Assembly: GCA_036320915.1 (NCBI GenBank)
Contig: JAXBDG010000010.1
Location: forward strand, 620,001 to 684,000
From: Linnemannia elongata
Taxonomy: Eukaryota; Mortierellomycota; Mortierellomycetes; Mortierellales; Mortierellaceae
Reading direction: 5' to 3'
Length of the DNA: 64,000 nucleotides
Shown: positions 9,889 to 21,801 of the stretch, one piece after another
Layout: every line of letters starts with the position of its first letter
How positions within the stretch are numbered: the first letter of the stretch is position 1
Program-made: the position numbers and the translations under genes
Notes under the pieces: generated by a model
The model's input: the letters and a program-made list of their open reading frames with translations, nothing else
Databases searched by the model: none
Told to the model about the DNA's origin: nothing

Positions 9889-11297
9889 TTACGCGCCGAT
9901 CTTCTCCTTGACTAGGCTCTCACTAAAGGTCCACAGCTTCTCCTGCAACTCCACATTTCTTCCGTACGATGCTAGGAGAGAGGATAGGATAGAAACATAA
10001 AGGTAGATCGCGTTTAGTAAATAGATAAAGAAGGCAGAGCGCAGAGCCATATTACAATGACGCACCTCCTTTTATCCCCAAGCAATAGCAACAACTTCTG
10101 AAAACTTACTGGGCTGAATCTCCTTGGCAATAGGAATAAAATACCTCCCCCTAACATCCCTCTCCTCAATCTCAGGGCTGGTCGCCAAATACAACTGCGT
10201 CAAAGCCCCTTGCTTGGGCTTCATTCCAAATACCTTGGGCGCCAGCGAACTCATCTTCCCTGTAAAAGACCCATACGTCTCCCCCGTCCTATTCGCCAGA
10301 TTCGAATCGACATATCCAGGGTGCGCAATGTTGACATAGACTTTTTCGGACGCGAGTCGTTGGGCGAGAGCACGACCAAAGAGGAGGTTGGCAAGTTTAG
10401 ATTGGCCGTAGCGGGTCATGGAAGATAGGGCCGTTGGGTCGTTCAGGGTGTCAAATGCGATTCCATCGCGAGGTGTCATTTCGTGCACCATGGAGGAGAG
10501 GACGACGATGCGGGAAGGTTGAGATTCTTTGATCCTGTCGAGGAGGCCCAGGGTGAAGACAAAGTGGCTATTTGGAATAAGGTTTTTGTGGATCATGTAA
10601 AGGAAGATATGTGTGAGATAAGGTACGGCTACATTTTTGTGTACAAATGTACAGTACAATAACTCCTCTTTTTCGTTTGTTTCTTCGGCCTTCTCTTACA
10701 TATCATTCCCATTCACACCCACACTCTATTTTTTCGTCTCTTCTCAAACTTCTCAAAGCCCCTCCTCTTGAAAAATAGGCTCCTCTCGATGGTACCCCAT
10801 GGCCCATCACAAATAAAAACAGTAAAAAAAAATCAGAAATTAAAGTAACCTTACCCCAAATGATTAACGGCAAACTGGGTCTCAATCCCATCAGCACTCA
10901 ATTCAAAAGGCGTCGCCATGATTCCAGAGTTGTTGACAAGAATATGAAGCGGCAACCCCTTGCTCACAAAAGTCCTGGCAGCATCCCTGGCCTTCTTCAA
11001 ATCATTTAAATCCAACTCCAAGAACTCCATCTTCGGCTCCGTGGCGGCATCAGGATAAGTCTCCTTGATCTCGGCCTTGGCACGCTCAATAGCGTCTTCT
11101 GCGCGTTGCTGGGACCGGCAAGCAAGGAAAACGTGGGCGCCTTTGGCTGCGAGGGCGACGGTAGTAGCGTATCCAAGTCCCGAGTTGGCGCCTGTGACGA
11201 TGGCTACTTTGTTGGTAAGGTCTGGGATTTTTGAGTAGGAGTAGTTGTTGGGGGTGAGGAGGTGTTTCCAGAAAGCGAGTTGGGTTACGTTGTTCAT
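9889..11297 (-). CDS. SDR copy 6 (RDH/WWOX-like short-chain dehydrogenase)
   Basis: Exons 11297-10855, 10567-10110 and 9971-9889 give 327 aa. The catalytic set is complete: TGANSGLG, NNSG, Asn in AVNHLG, Ser-Ser, and YGQSK in place of the usual Y[A/G]RSK. The tail ends EKIGA rather than EKVKA. The fingerprint CRSQQRAEDAIERAKAEIKETYPDA in exon 1 relates it more to copy 7 than to copies 1-5. A non-functional sibling of its 3' half remains at about 7205-7515. Function by family: NAD(P)-dependent oxidoreductase; substrate not predictable. Confidence 0.9.
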
Positions 11298-11737
11298 TTT
11301 TAGGATTTGTTGTTTTTGACGGTGGTTCCTTGTTGGTTGGGTGAGGAAGGTAAGACGGAAAAACAAGAAAGACGGAGAAAACGATCCTTTTTTATATTGG
11401 TTGTATCAATTAGGCATGGGAACAATCGCAGGATGGAAAAAAAAAAGTTGAGCACAGGGACAAAAAGAGTACAAAAAAATAAAGTGACCGGACAGGACCT
11501 GTTGGGATCGGACAAAAATTAGGCTCTTTGACGCAATTACGGTTCGATCGCTGGAAATGGGATTGCGTACACACACGGAGGAATAGTTAAAATGCACATG
11601 CGTTGGATGGGAGCTTGGAGGGCAATCGTATATTTATTAAGTAGTGGTGGTGTCATGAAGGACCGATAAAAAAGAATGTGAGAGAAGCAAAGGATTGTGC
11701 GCGTGTGTGTGTGAAGGTGAGCAGGGTTCGTTCGTTT
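11298..11737. other. Spacer between SDR copies 6 and 7
   Basis: No gene is seen. A minus-strand AATAAA lies at 11633-11638, about 100 bases past the copy 7 stop. The rest is the presumed promoter of copy 6. Confidence 0.5.
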
Positions 11738-13002
11738 TCAGACCTTGACCTTTTCGTTCATAAGGTTCTCGCTGAATGTCCACAGCTTCTCCTGCAGCTC
11801 CTCGTCCTTTGCAAGTGCACCTAAGGATAGTCAAAACAAAAAAAATGATCGAACCGTAAGATCAGAAACAGGTTTTTGTGCCTTACGAATTTGCCCCATA
11901 CGTTGTGTCCACCAGCCCACCCCCCCTCCGTCGATCGCGCATAAAAACAAAACGCATACTCAAACCAAAACAAAAACACGAACGAGGCACTTACTAGGTT
12001 GGATCTCATTAGCAATGGGGATGAAATACCGTCCACGGATATCGTTATTCTCAATCTCGGGGCTCGTCGCAACATACAACTCTGTCAAAGCTCCAACTTT
12101 TGGCGACATCGCCACCAACCTCGTCACCTTCTCCGTAACAACTCCCATCACCGAACCAAACTCATCCCCTGTATGTCGAATCAATTCTGTCGAGACATAC
12201 CCGGGATGTGCAGCGTTGACATACACACGTTCGTTAGCGAGGCGACGGGCAAGGGCTTTTGTGAACAAGATGTTGGCGAGTTTTGAACGGCCGTAGCGAG
12301 TAGAGGCGTTGGTCTTTGTAGAGTCGTTGAGGGTGTCAAAGTCGATTCCTCCCAGGTTGGCGGGCGCCATTTCGTGGCCAGCGGAGGAGAGGTTGACGAT
12401 TCTGGAGGGCTGGGATTCTTTGATCCTGTTGAGGAGACCCATTGTGAAGACGAAATGACTACAAATATAGGAAGATGTTTAAGAGTGAATTGAGTGAGAA
12501 TGAACCGAAGGATTGAATCGTCGTCAATAATACATCATCTTGTGCCTTCTTACCCCATGTGGTTGACAGCAAATTGCGTCTCGATCCCATCGGCGCTGAG
12601 GGCGAAGGGACACATCATAATCCCCGAATTGTTGATTAAAATATGCAACGGCAGACCCTTCTCCAAAAACGCCTTGGCCGCCTGATGAGACTTATTCATA
12701 TCATTCAGATCCAATTCCAAGAATTCGAGTTGAGGGGCGGGTGCATTGGGATATGTATCCTTGATTTCGGTCTTGGCCCGCTCAATTGCATCCTCAGCAC
12801 GCTGCTTGCTGCGACAAGCCAAGAAAACACGTGCGCCATGGGCTGCAAGAGCAACGGTCGTAGCGTATCCGAGCCCGGTATTGGCGCCAGTGACGATGGC
12901 GACTTTACCAGTGAGGTCTGGGATTTGGTCGTGGGAGTATCGGTTTGGTGTGATGAATGTCTTCCAGAAGGCGAGTTGGGTCAGACTGTTTGTGAATGCC
13001 AT
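11738..13002 (-). CDS. SDR copy 7 (RDH/WWOX-like short-chain dehydrogenase)
   Basis: Exons 13002-12554, 12458-11995 and 11820-11738 give 331 aa. Motifs are TGANTGLG, NNSG, AVNHMG Asn, Ser-Ser and YGRSK. It is the promoter-side end of the array; its exon 1 combines a copy 1-3 type C-terminal block (PNAPAPQLEFLELDLNDMNK) with a copy 6 type CRSKQRAEDAIERAK block. That mixture is consistent with copy 7 being near the ancestral sequence or with exchange between copies. The tail ends NLMNEKVKV. Likely an active oxidoreductase of unknown substrate. Confidence 0.91.
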
Positions 13003-13622
13003 GTTGGTTTTTTTTTTGTGAGTGTATATGTTGATGGGTTGACTGTTGAGAAATAGAAGAAGAATGGAGGGGAAAGATATGTTGTTGTGTTACTTAGCAC
13101 TCTTGGTTTGAATGAGGAAGAAAAAAATATTGTGAGACATGGTTTCGTTTTTATGCAGAAATTGATAAATAGTAGATCACCTCTCATTGTCGATCAGTCT
13201 GTGTCAAACTAGTAGGCGAATTGGCATGAAAATTTTCCATCCATCAATCAGAGGCACGACGCGTCGCCATTTAGCACTTTCTGCTGCGCTCTTCTAAAAA
13301 AGACAAGATAAGAACAAAGAGTGCCTCGTCAAGCCAATAAGATTATCCGGGCGAATGACGATCAATCCATGCATGCATCACGAAGGTAAATGTAATGCAT
13401 GCCGCGTGTGTGTGACCAATTGCTCCTTCACATCGCAACATACCAGAAAAATCCCTAAAGCAGTCAACGTAGTCCTTCAGTAAGGGATTAGATAAATAAG
13501 CAAGCACCCCTAAAACCTACCGATAAAGGATGCAATTCCCACTTTTTTTTTTTTTTTTTTGCCGTTTTTATTCTTTTTTACTTTTCACTTGAACTCTTTT
13601 ACACTCTCTCCATTCTTTTTGT
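13003..13622. other. Spacer between the SDR array and the TMEM135-like gene
   Basis: No gene is seen. TGCATGCAT occurs near 13370 and again in part near 13396. A run of T lies at about 13543-13560, and a minus-strand AATAAA at 13567-13572 lies about 50 bases past the next gene's stop. Confidence 0.5.
13567..13572 (-). terminator. AATAAA poly(A) signal of the TMEM135-like gene
   Basis: AATAAA on the minus strand lies about 50 bases downstream of the TAG stop. Confidence 0.45.
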
Positions 13623-16085
13623 CTAAATACCGCCTCTCTCCTTCTCAATGGCTGCCAGTGCGTCCCTGTCCTCAATCGCAGGTCGAGGAAGAGCAGTGCC
13701 ATTGCTATGCTCAGGCGCTTTAGCCTTGCCATTTCCAGTATCATTCACCGCTTGATGACCATGTTTACGACTACGATGGGTCTTCTTGATCTCAACAATC
13801 CAACCCAGCAACCCTTGCATACTGGGTCTAACCATCTCCCGCTTCCACCGCATACCCGTCAACAGCACCGACATCGACACTGCATACATCAGCGCCTCGC
13901 CTGTCATCTCCACCTTCCGACTCAACCGTCCCGCCATAATCCGGCTCCACATCGAGTAAATGGCGCGCGGTAGAACATAAAGCGCCATCTCTGCACGTCG
14001 ATGAGGCTTTTCGACCAGGACCGAGAATCCGCACATGAAGGCTCCGAGGAGGGGGCCATAGATATAGTCGACCACGTTGCTGGTGTAGCGCTTTCCTGTC
14101 ACTCTCATGGTGATCGGCATGACCTTGGACCGCCAGGTGCAGATTCCGTACCAGATGAGAGCGATGTAGGTGGCGAGAAAGGCGCTGGAACGGGCGGTCG
14201 CCATGAGGGTTGAGGAGACGGTTGCGACTGGGTTTTCCTGAAGTCTCTTAAAGAATGCTTTGGGGCTTAACAAAGCTGGTAAAAGATGCACAGGTAAGTA
14301 GATCTATCGTTGTGTCGGATCAGGTTGAAGTAATTGGTTAGTTCATTAAAGTTGAGGCGAGTGGTCCATCATGAATGCCATCCTTTGCCGTAGAACAAGA
14401 GTCCAACTCACGCCAGTGGAGACCATGAAGCCCTGAATCCACCTGTATCCTGTGTGAACCTAGTATTTTTTAATATCAAACAACCGCGTTTTAGCTGCCT
14501 AGACCTCTCGGGTAGTCATCCTTCGTTTCACAAACGCATAATAGAAGTTGTAGGGTTGACTTACCTCACACGACTTTGTAATGCCTTGGTGCACCACCTC
14601 ACAAGGGAGACGACTACGCAGGGCAAAGTCACCTATTTCAGAGAAAAGCCCATTCCATTCCACGGAGCAAATAAAAAACAAGACGGAGTTGGTTAGCAAA
14701 AAAAAAATAAAAAAATAAAGAAGCTGGTACCTCTCAAGCACATGAAAGTGAAGGAAATAAAAAAAAACTGGGTGCAAAATTGCAAGGTAAATTAATCTGC
14801 CGGCATGCCGCCTACACACCAGGCATTTTTTCTTATCCCAATCGAGAAAAAGTTCGAAAGAGTAAGAAAAGGTACATTGGAGGACATACCCATCTGAGGA
14901 TCCAATCCAAGGTCTTCACAGAGGCCAGTTAGGAGGTTGTGAACATGAGGTGGGTTGACTCTCTTGAACTGAATCTCTCCTGTCCGAACGCCTCTCAAGG
15001 TGTCCAACAGTCGCTTGTCCATCCTTGCCATCTTTGTGATCCAAAATGCATAAGGTCTATAGGGGTGAAGTGAGTGGGTGGTTTGAAGGCAAACGCAGAT
15101 AAGATTTTTGTAAGCGGCCGATCCTCTCCTTTTAAGAACACAGGCGCAAGGACGAAGAAAAACGCGAGTAAAATGACCGAGTATGCATAACTCACCCAGG
15201 TAAGCGCTGTGGTTCATACATCCACGAGAACATGATCTCGGTGCAAGCCAGCACAAAGACTGCAACGGCACCATAGGACCCCAGCCAGCGAGGTCCCCAT
15301 TGGTTCTTGACGGCGACATGGCCAAAGACATCCAGGGCTCGGACGACCGCAAAGAGCGAGTAATCGATCGTAGCGTGATTGGGTCGTTTCCGGTGCATAA
15401 AGACAATGGCGGCAACGGACGAGAGGAACGAAGCCAACATGGTGATCCGTTGCTGCATATCCTCTGCCAAGTTCACCTTGTCTACGTCCTTCATGGTCAA
15501 GTTCTTCAATGACGATGTACTCTGGTCATCATCAATTAATGAAGGCGAAGACGAAGAAGTATACCCCTCCTTGTCCGTCATCTGCTGTTGTTGCTGTCTG
15601 AAGTGCTGCTGGTGCTGAACATGCTGTGCAAGGGCGGCCTTCTTGATTCCCCGTGTCAAAATGACCTCCAGCAGTTTGTATCCTCCCAAGGTGATCATCA
15701 GCAACATGCTCATCCCATCACGCTTGGACGAGGTCCCATCCTTGATGACAGTCAAGAGTGCTTTGACGAGGGCCACAACGGAGTTCTGTCCCTTGGGCGT
15801 CACTTTCCGAGGGTTCATGATAAAGCCCAGGAGGGTCTTGATAAGTTTTGGGGCGGTTGCAAAGACATAGCCGACTCCGTATGACCGGATACAGACACGG
15901 AATGCAGAGACCAGCTCTGGTGAGAGGAGGGACATGTTGCTGTTGGTTTTGGTATGGGTTGGCTTGGAGGGAGTAGAGGTGTTGTTGGTGGTTTGATGGT
16001 TGTGGTTTGCCGTTGGTGTCGGATGTATTTGGGGCTGTGCCTGTGTCTGTGCAAAGTGATGTGTGGTGTTGTTGGCTGTCTCCAT
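13623..16085 (-). CDS. TMEM135-like multi-pass membrane protein
   Basis: Exons 16085-15196, 15056-14890, 14632-14565, 14459-14412 and 14303-13623 give 617 aa in frame. The N-terminal third has a polar His/Gln/Thr-rich leader of about 50 residues, then hydrophobic segments and a Gln-rich loop. A short Cys motif (CEVVHQGITKSC, about 363-374) matches the Cys-rich element of TMEM135. The C-terminal half has the family-like stretch GAFMCGFSVLVEKPHRRAE followed by LYVLPRAIYSMW. Animal TMEM135 is linked to peroxisomes, lipid droplets and mitochondrial dynamics; a similar role here is inference. An in-frame ATG at 15935-15933 (MSLLSPEL) could be the true start, giving 567 aa. The 48- and 68-base exons rest on frame and motif continuity. 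Confidence 0.82.
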
Positions 16086-17274
16086 TGTTCAAAGTTGAAT
16101 GGTTGAATGAATGAATGAATGCAAATAGAGTGTGATGGAGAATAAAGTAAAAAAAGAAGGTAAAGAGTGAAAAAGTAGGCAAATGGCACTCAGGGAAGGA
16201 AGAGTTGGGAGGTGAGAAGGAAAGGACGAGAGGAGGAAGAAAGAGAGAGGGGAAGAGAAAGAGAACGACGCGGAGAGAACAAGAAAGAGAACATGAACGA
16301 AAGGAGCAGGCGTGGTTGGCTGAGCAATTGGAGCAGAATTGAGCAACAGCGTCAGCCAGGGTTGGTCAGGGACAAGGAAAACAAGGAAAGAAGGAAGGAA
16401 CGACAAGATAGAAAATCGGTTCTCTCGACCCCACATCTACACCCTCCCACACTCCCGTAGAAAACAAAGAAAAGTTGCCTTTGTTGTTCAGGCACGCACA
16501 CCCACATACATACAAACAACACAGGTCCCGAAGTTGATTGGCTCTCTCTTGAGCTCGGTCTCGAATAAACTGTATGGCCTGATATGCATAATAGTGCCTA
16601 CCCGTTTCTATTTCTTCCTCCATACAAGAACCACAGCCCGTGCCTATCTTCCCATGTGAAGACTAAAAAAAAGGAAAGAACAAAAAAAAGAAAAAAGAAA
16701 AAAAAAAAAAAAAGCATAGATCCATGCACGTTCGTTGTATTTTTCTTTGTGGCCCTTGTCAACAAGGCATCTTTCTACCATCAACATGCACACCATCACT
16801 AGCCCCTTATCCAATATTCCCAGCCGATCATTCAAGGCATTCATTCTTCCCTCTCGGAACCCCAACAAAGACGATTACGATCCGTGCGAGTGCGACCAAA
16901 CAATGCTGCTTGTTGTAACATGTTTATATAGTGTTCTTTCTTCTTCTACTCTCAAAGAGAACTTTTACTTGGTACATGCCTACTTTTTGCTACCTCTCTT
17001 TTCTATCCAACACCCCGATAAAAACGATCTCCAAATGACAAAAATGAAACTAGTGTAATCAACTGAACGAACCAGCATCCAGTTTCCCGGAACAAGAAGC
17101 AAAAACAAGATAAAAGAGAAAGAAGGAGGAGGGCATATGCAAAAAAGAAAGAGAGTGGTTCCCGTCTACAGGGGGTGTCTAGATTGAAAGAAGTGAGCAA
17201 AGAAGATTGGCGGATTCCAATTGAAAGCCAAAGCGAGAAAACGAGGAGAGAATGGGCTGGGTATGTGTATCCGC
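16086..17274. other. Upstream region of the TMEM135-like gene
   Basis: No gene is seen. On the gene's strand, about 16090-16300 is strongly pyrimidine-rich, as in most leaders here. An A-rich run lies at about 16668-16712. The right part holds the 3' flank of the START gene. Confidence 0.5.
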
Positions 17275-19216
17275 TTATGCCTCAATTCCACTGTCGGGTG
17301 TGGCGGGTCTGTCCCGGACGGGTCCAGCAGTCGACTTTTGTGTTGCTGCTCTCCTGAGGCACGCATCCTGAATCCCCTTCAAGAAGCCTATATCAAAGAG
17401 GATGCGTTGTTAGTATGATATCTCTTTTGGTTGTAATAACAGTTGCCCAGTTCCTTAAGTACCGAAGTCGTCGTACCTGGGATGCCGGATTTGGTGGCCC
17501 AGTTGACGATGGACGATGGGATATGGCCCTATATATTCAGAAGAAGAGAGCCAGCGATGGTTAATCATGTGTATCGTCATCCCCAACAACAAGCATTCCC
17601 AACGTCCAACTTGAAAAGGACACATTGACACATTAATAAGAAGAGGACGAAAAGAATGATAAAGTAATAAAGTGGAAAAAATGGTCCAAGCGTGCTAGCG
17701 ATATAAAAAAAAGTGGATGGTGGCCTGTCGTCGTAATGCGCGCAAGCTGTAGACAGATTGCTCTCGTATTTCCGTTGATTGTTCCTGTCCCCTAGGCAAT
17801 GGCGTGAGCTGGTTGCTGTTTGCTGTCCTGTAAGCCCTCAATGTTTCTCCGTAATTGCTGATGTCCCAAATGATATGGTCGATGCTCACAGAGGACAGAG
17901 TGAGCGAATATAGAACAGGCGGGGGAATCGGGAAAGGGTGAGAGTGAGAGGGCAACAACACACGTAGGAGTGGAGAGGAGAGTGTTCGGACAAGATGGAA
18001 ACCCGCAAGAAAAGAAGGCTGCATCCTACGTGGAGACATGAATATGATTTGACACCTGGTCCATCGATTTCGTCTAGTATCTTTCCATCTAGAAAACCCA
18101 TCTGATGGCTGTGTGTCATTGTCCTTTTGCTGTCCATCTGGTCCATCCCGAGTCCTGGCTGCTTTGCTGGTGTGTCGTGCTGTGTCGACCAGGTCAGATA
18201 TGTCTCCACATGGTGCTCACGCTGATATCCTCGGGGTAGGTCAAGAGACGATCAAGATAAAAGCAAAGAACAAGTAGAGGATGATTGTACAGCATGACTG
18301 ACTGTGGTATCGTATAACAATGGACCCTGAAAACAAAAGGAAAGAACACTCTCAACCAAAAAGGACGACCACATCGATTACAAAAAAAGACCCGCCTGTT
18401 GATTGTTTTCTCTTTTGTCACCTCGTCATTGTCATCGGAACACTTGAAAATGTCATCCAGGGGTGGAAGGGGTGGACAGCGTGGAAGGAAGAGAAAGGGG
18501 GGGCTGTAATTTACCTTGGGATCATCAAAGTAGCCAAACCAAACATAGCATCCCTTGCCGTCCTCGGAGGGCACCATCACCACATCCTGACGGTATTCTT
18601 CTACACGCACAGACTTGTTGGGAGGGGGAAGCTTGAAGACCTTGCCGGCCGATTCTGATCCAGGCGTAGGCAAGGAGATGGACGACGCAGCTGCACCGGA
18701 AAGGCCAGGCACAGCCAGGAACGAAGACGCACCACCAGATGAGGGAGATGAGTAGGGCGAAGAAGGAACAAGGGTGACCATGGACTTGTAGTTGTTGGAG
18801 CTGTAAAAGTTTTGGAGGGTTCCATCGGTAGCTCTAGTCTTGCCAACAGTCTGCGAACTGACGCAGAAATGGTTGGGCTTGGGCTCATGGGTCGTCTGCT
18901 CGTAAAAGTACTCACGAGGAGACAATGGCCAAGGGAACTTTGTGGTGTAGTGAATGACGCCGTGGTCGAGTCTCTTGAAACCAACCATGTTCTTATCCCA
19001 GGTCATACGATACTCCAGATCGGTGAAGACGTCGGCGAGGAGCTTGGCAGGGACATCGGGGTAGTGACCGAGGGCCTTGTATTCGTAGAGGGCAGTGTTG
19101 GGCAACGCCTTGCGGTAGACCTTGAAGCCGTGGTGGTCCAGGAAGAGCTCCCAGTTGTCGACTCTGGGCACCTTCAACTCGGCAAGGCACTCTTGGAATT
19201 GCTGATCAGTCAACAT
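17275..19216 (-). CDS. START-domain lipid-transfer protein (PCTP/STARD-like)
   Basis: Exons 19216-18515, 17528-17477 and 17387-17275 give 288 aa. Residues about 20-260 form a START domain: WELFLDHHGFKVYRK, DVFTDLEYRMTWDKNM, the core FPWPLSPREYFYEQ, then VWFGYFDDPK joined to GHIPSSIVNWATKSGIPGFL, the usual C-terminal helix. START proteins of the PCTP/STARD10 type bind a single phospholipid or sterol in a hydrophobic cavity and carry it between membranes. A Ser/Gly/Ala-rich insertion (about 153-190) interrupts the domain. The first intron is 986 bases, far longer than others here, but the exons on each side complete the domain exactly. No signal peptide or membrane anchor, so probably cytosolic. 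The ligand cannot be told from sequence. Confidence 0.85.
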
Positions 19217-21801
19217 GTTTTTTTTTGAATGCGGGTGTGTGTGGGTGAATGAGAGAAAGAGTGGGGAGCGTGAAAGAGAGAAAGAGAAGAAGGCGCTGAG
19301 GTTGAGCTGGGTATTTGGTCGGAGAACGTGAAGTGAAAGAGTAGAGAGAAAGAGAGAGAGAGAAGGAGTGGAACAAAGAACGTGAAAGAGGTAAGGATAG
19401 AAAGGGGGGTGAACAATTGGTCAGTCCAGATAAGTGTTAGTGATGAGAAGGGAGTGTGGTGTATGCGAGGTCGTAAGGAAAGAGAGGAGGAAACAAAAAA
19501 CAAGAAAGAAGAAGGGAAGAAGAAGGGGAGGCTGGCTTGTGTGGGTTTATGCAGAAGAGTGAGTGATGGAGTATGCAGAAAGGAAGAGACGAGAGATGAC
19601 AGTTGAATGACGGAGACAGAGAACAGAGAAGAAAGAAAGAAAGAGAGAGAGAAATAACAAAGCAGGAAGGAAATAAAACAAGGAAAGGAACAAGAAGAAA
19701 GTGGCGTGGTAAAGAAAACAATGAGAGTGATGTCGAAGAGTGTGAATGAGCGACAAGTCAACTAACACTTTTTGAGAAGAAGACGAGGTGGGCAATTCGC
19801 CAATGAGCATTTTTATTCATTATCATATTTCAGGCACCATCAGACACCCTCCAGTTGCAATCAATCAACAGGTTTTCATTCGCACAAATAAAAAAACCTT
19901 ATCACTGAAGTGCTTTAATTAGACAGCAACTCTGCGTACGTTTTAGCTTGTCGTCTTTTAGGCCTTCTTGCCCTTTGCCTTTTTATTTTACAGTCGTCCC
20001 TTGTCTTCCGGTCGCACTTTTGACTGAACAAAAAAAAAAAAAAAAATGCGCCTGGCCCTTGAAGCTGAACCGACCGTGAAAGATCCAGCAAATTATCTCG
20101 ATACTCGCTCAGAGTATAAGAGTACAGAAAATATAATAATTATATCCGGATGCGTTGGGGTAGTTCCTACTGCTGCACCGTGGGATGACCAATTCGAATT
20201 AGTCTGGGCAGCCAATGGATCTGCACCAACCTGTCATTTTATTGTTTTATCTGGCGCCCTTGTTCACCCCCGCTATTGGCTGTTGTCCATTTTGTTTTTG
20301 TTTCTTTTCATTCTTTCTTTTCTCCAACTCAGCACAAGCCTTTGTTTGGTTCATCAAACCATGTGCTTGGCTCCATCATTGTTATCTTTCCTTTACAACC
20401 AATCCTCTTCAACCCTAGTTCCTTCACATTCACGCTCACCTTCCCCACTCTTTCATATCCGAAATTGCACATGGCAGGCACTCTTCTCTCTTTCCTCTTC
20501 GAAAAAAAGCGTACCTCGTACTTCCCCTTTACGCTCCATGATAAATGAAACAAAGACATCGTTATCCTTCTTTCTTCAGGTCATCATCGTCGTCATGATC
20601 ATCATCATCGTATTTAACCACCTATCTAATGATCGACGATAATCGCCGCATTATGTAAGTCAATCCCCAGGCCTCACAACCGAAGAATTCTTCCTTCCGT
20701 CTCTGCAGTATGCATGCAGAGGGGCACTAATTCTAAGGGTGAATCAAGGGAAAGAGGGAGGGACTCTTATCGGATCCTTGATCTTCACTTTGCGCTTTAG
20801 CTGTTTTGCTCTGTATTGAATTTTTTGGGTCCAGTGGGTAGATCAAAATGTGAGAGAAACGAGAGACAAGGGGGCTCAAGTTGATAGAAATTCTCCCACC
20901 CGCCCGTCCACACGCACACGGACACAAGAAAGCGAATGGTGGCCTTTCCTCCTTTCCGTCAGATTGATGTAATTGTAGAATGACACCCACAACCAATCAT
21001 TAGGCAGGAAGAATGAGTTGCGCGCAAGTCTGTCATGACCGCAAAACCACAACACCCCAAACTCAAACCAACGCGACTTCTCGTTTGTGTGCCTTCCAGT
21101 TTTACGCCTCGCTGTCATCCAATTTCACTTTTCTGCGTTTTGATCATGCGAAAGATACCCCTGGCAATGTTTACCTCCAAAATGTCTCTCTATCGCAAAA
21201 CTGACATAACCTACGATCATAGAAGCAGACCTTCAGCTCCGTCGTAATTTAGTTCGTCAAGCATATACCAATGGGTTTTTAGTCGATCGACTTGTTGATT
21301 GTGTAGATTGCCAAGGACTTGTTGTTCAAGAGCAGTGCCACCCTTTTTGCTAGGTTTCTAGGCTGACGCTAAATCCACCACCGAAATAGCTGTTGACCCG
21401 CAGACTTCGAGAAGCATATCCACCCTGGTCAAGAAAACTAGAAAAGACAAGGAGGCTGTGCCAGTGAACACACATAAAAAAGTAGTAACTGTTTTCTCGT
21501 TAAATATACGCCTCGTCTATCAACACTTCAATGGCAAACATAGACCATGCTCCCACCTCTTCGCTATCTCGAGCTGCTAGAAAACTTCAGCCTAAACGCT
21601 ATCTTCTTTCTCTAGTTGTATAAAGGTGAGGAGAAGGTCATCATTTGTTCTTCTTCATCTTTAATCTCTTCTCATTCTTTTCCTAGAATCCTCTCTTATC
21701 GACAGTCAGTTCAACACACTCACTCCTTAATCACGAACGATTCTCCTCTCCACTTATCCCCTCGATCAACCACATTTCCTCACAGCAACAAATCCAACGA
21801 A
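19217..21801. other. Divergent promoter region, 2.6 kb
   Basis: No supported gene. The left 550 bases are purine-rich on plus, so pyrimidine-rich as leader of the START gene. An open frame of 198 codons at 20046-20642 lacks any recognisable domain. TGCATGCA occurs near 20710. A TATAAA lies at 21619-21624 before the plus-strand gene. Confidence 0.5.
21619..21624 (+). promoter_or_regulatory. TATA box of the rolling-stone-like gene
   Basis: TATAAA lies 178 bases before the chosen ATG, followed by a C/T-rich leader. Position and sequence fit a TATA-type core promoter. Confidence 0.45.

Noticed and set aside
18194..18514. Extension of START exon 1 past 18515 as coding
   Set aside because: The frame beyond GYFDDPK loses START similarity, while the exon at 17528-17477 continues the domain exactly after a GTAAAT donor.
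20046..20642. Open frame of 198 codons on plus
   Set aside because: Composition changes from polar to poly-hydrophobic low complexity, with no recognisable motif, in a promoter region rich in C/T. I could not support it as a gene.
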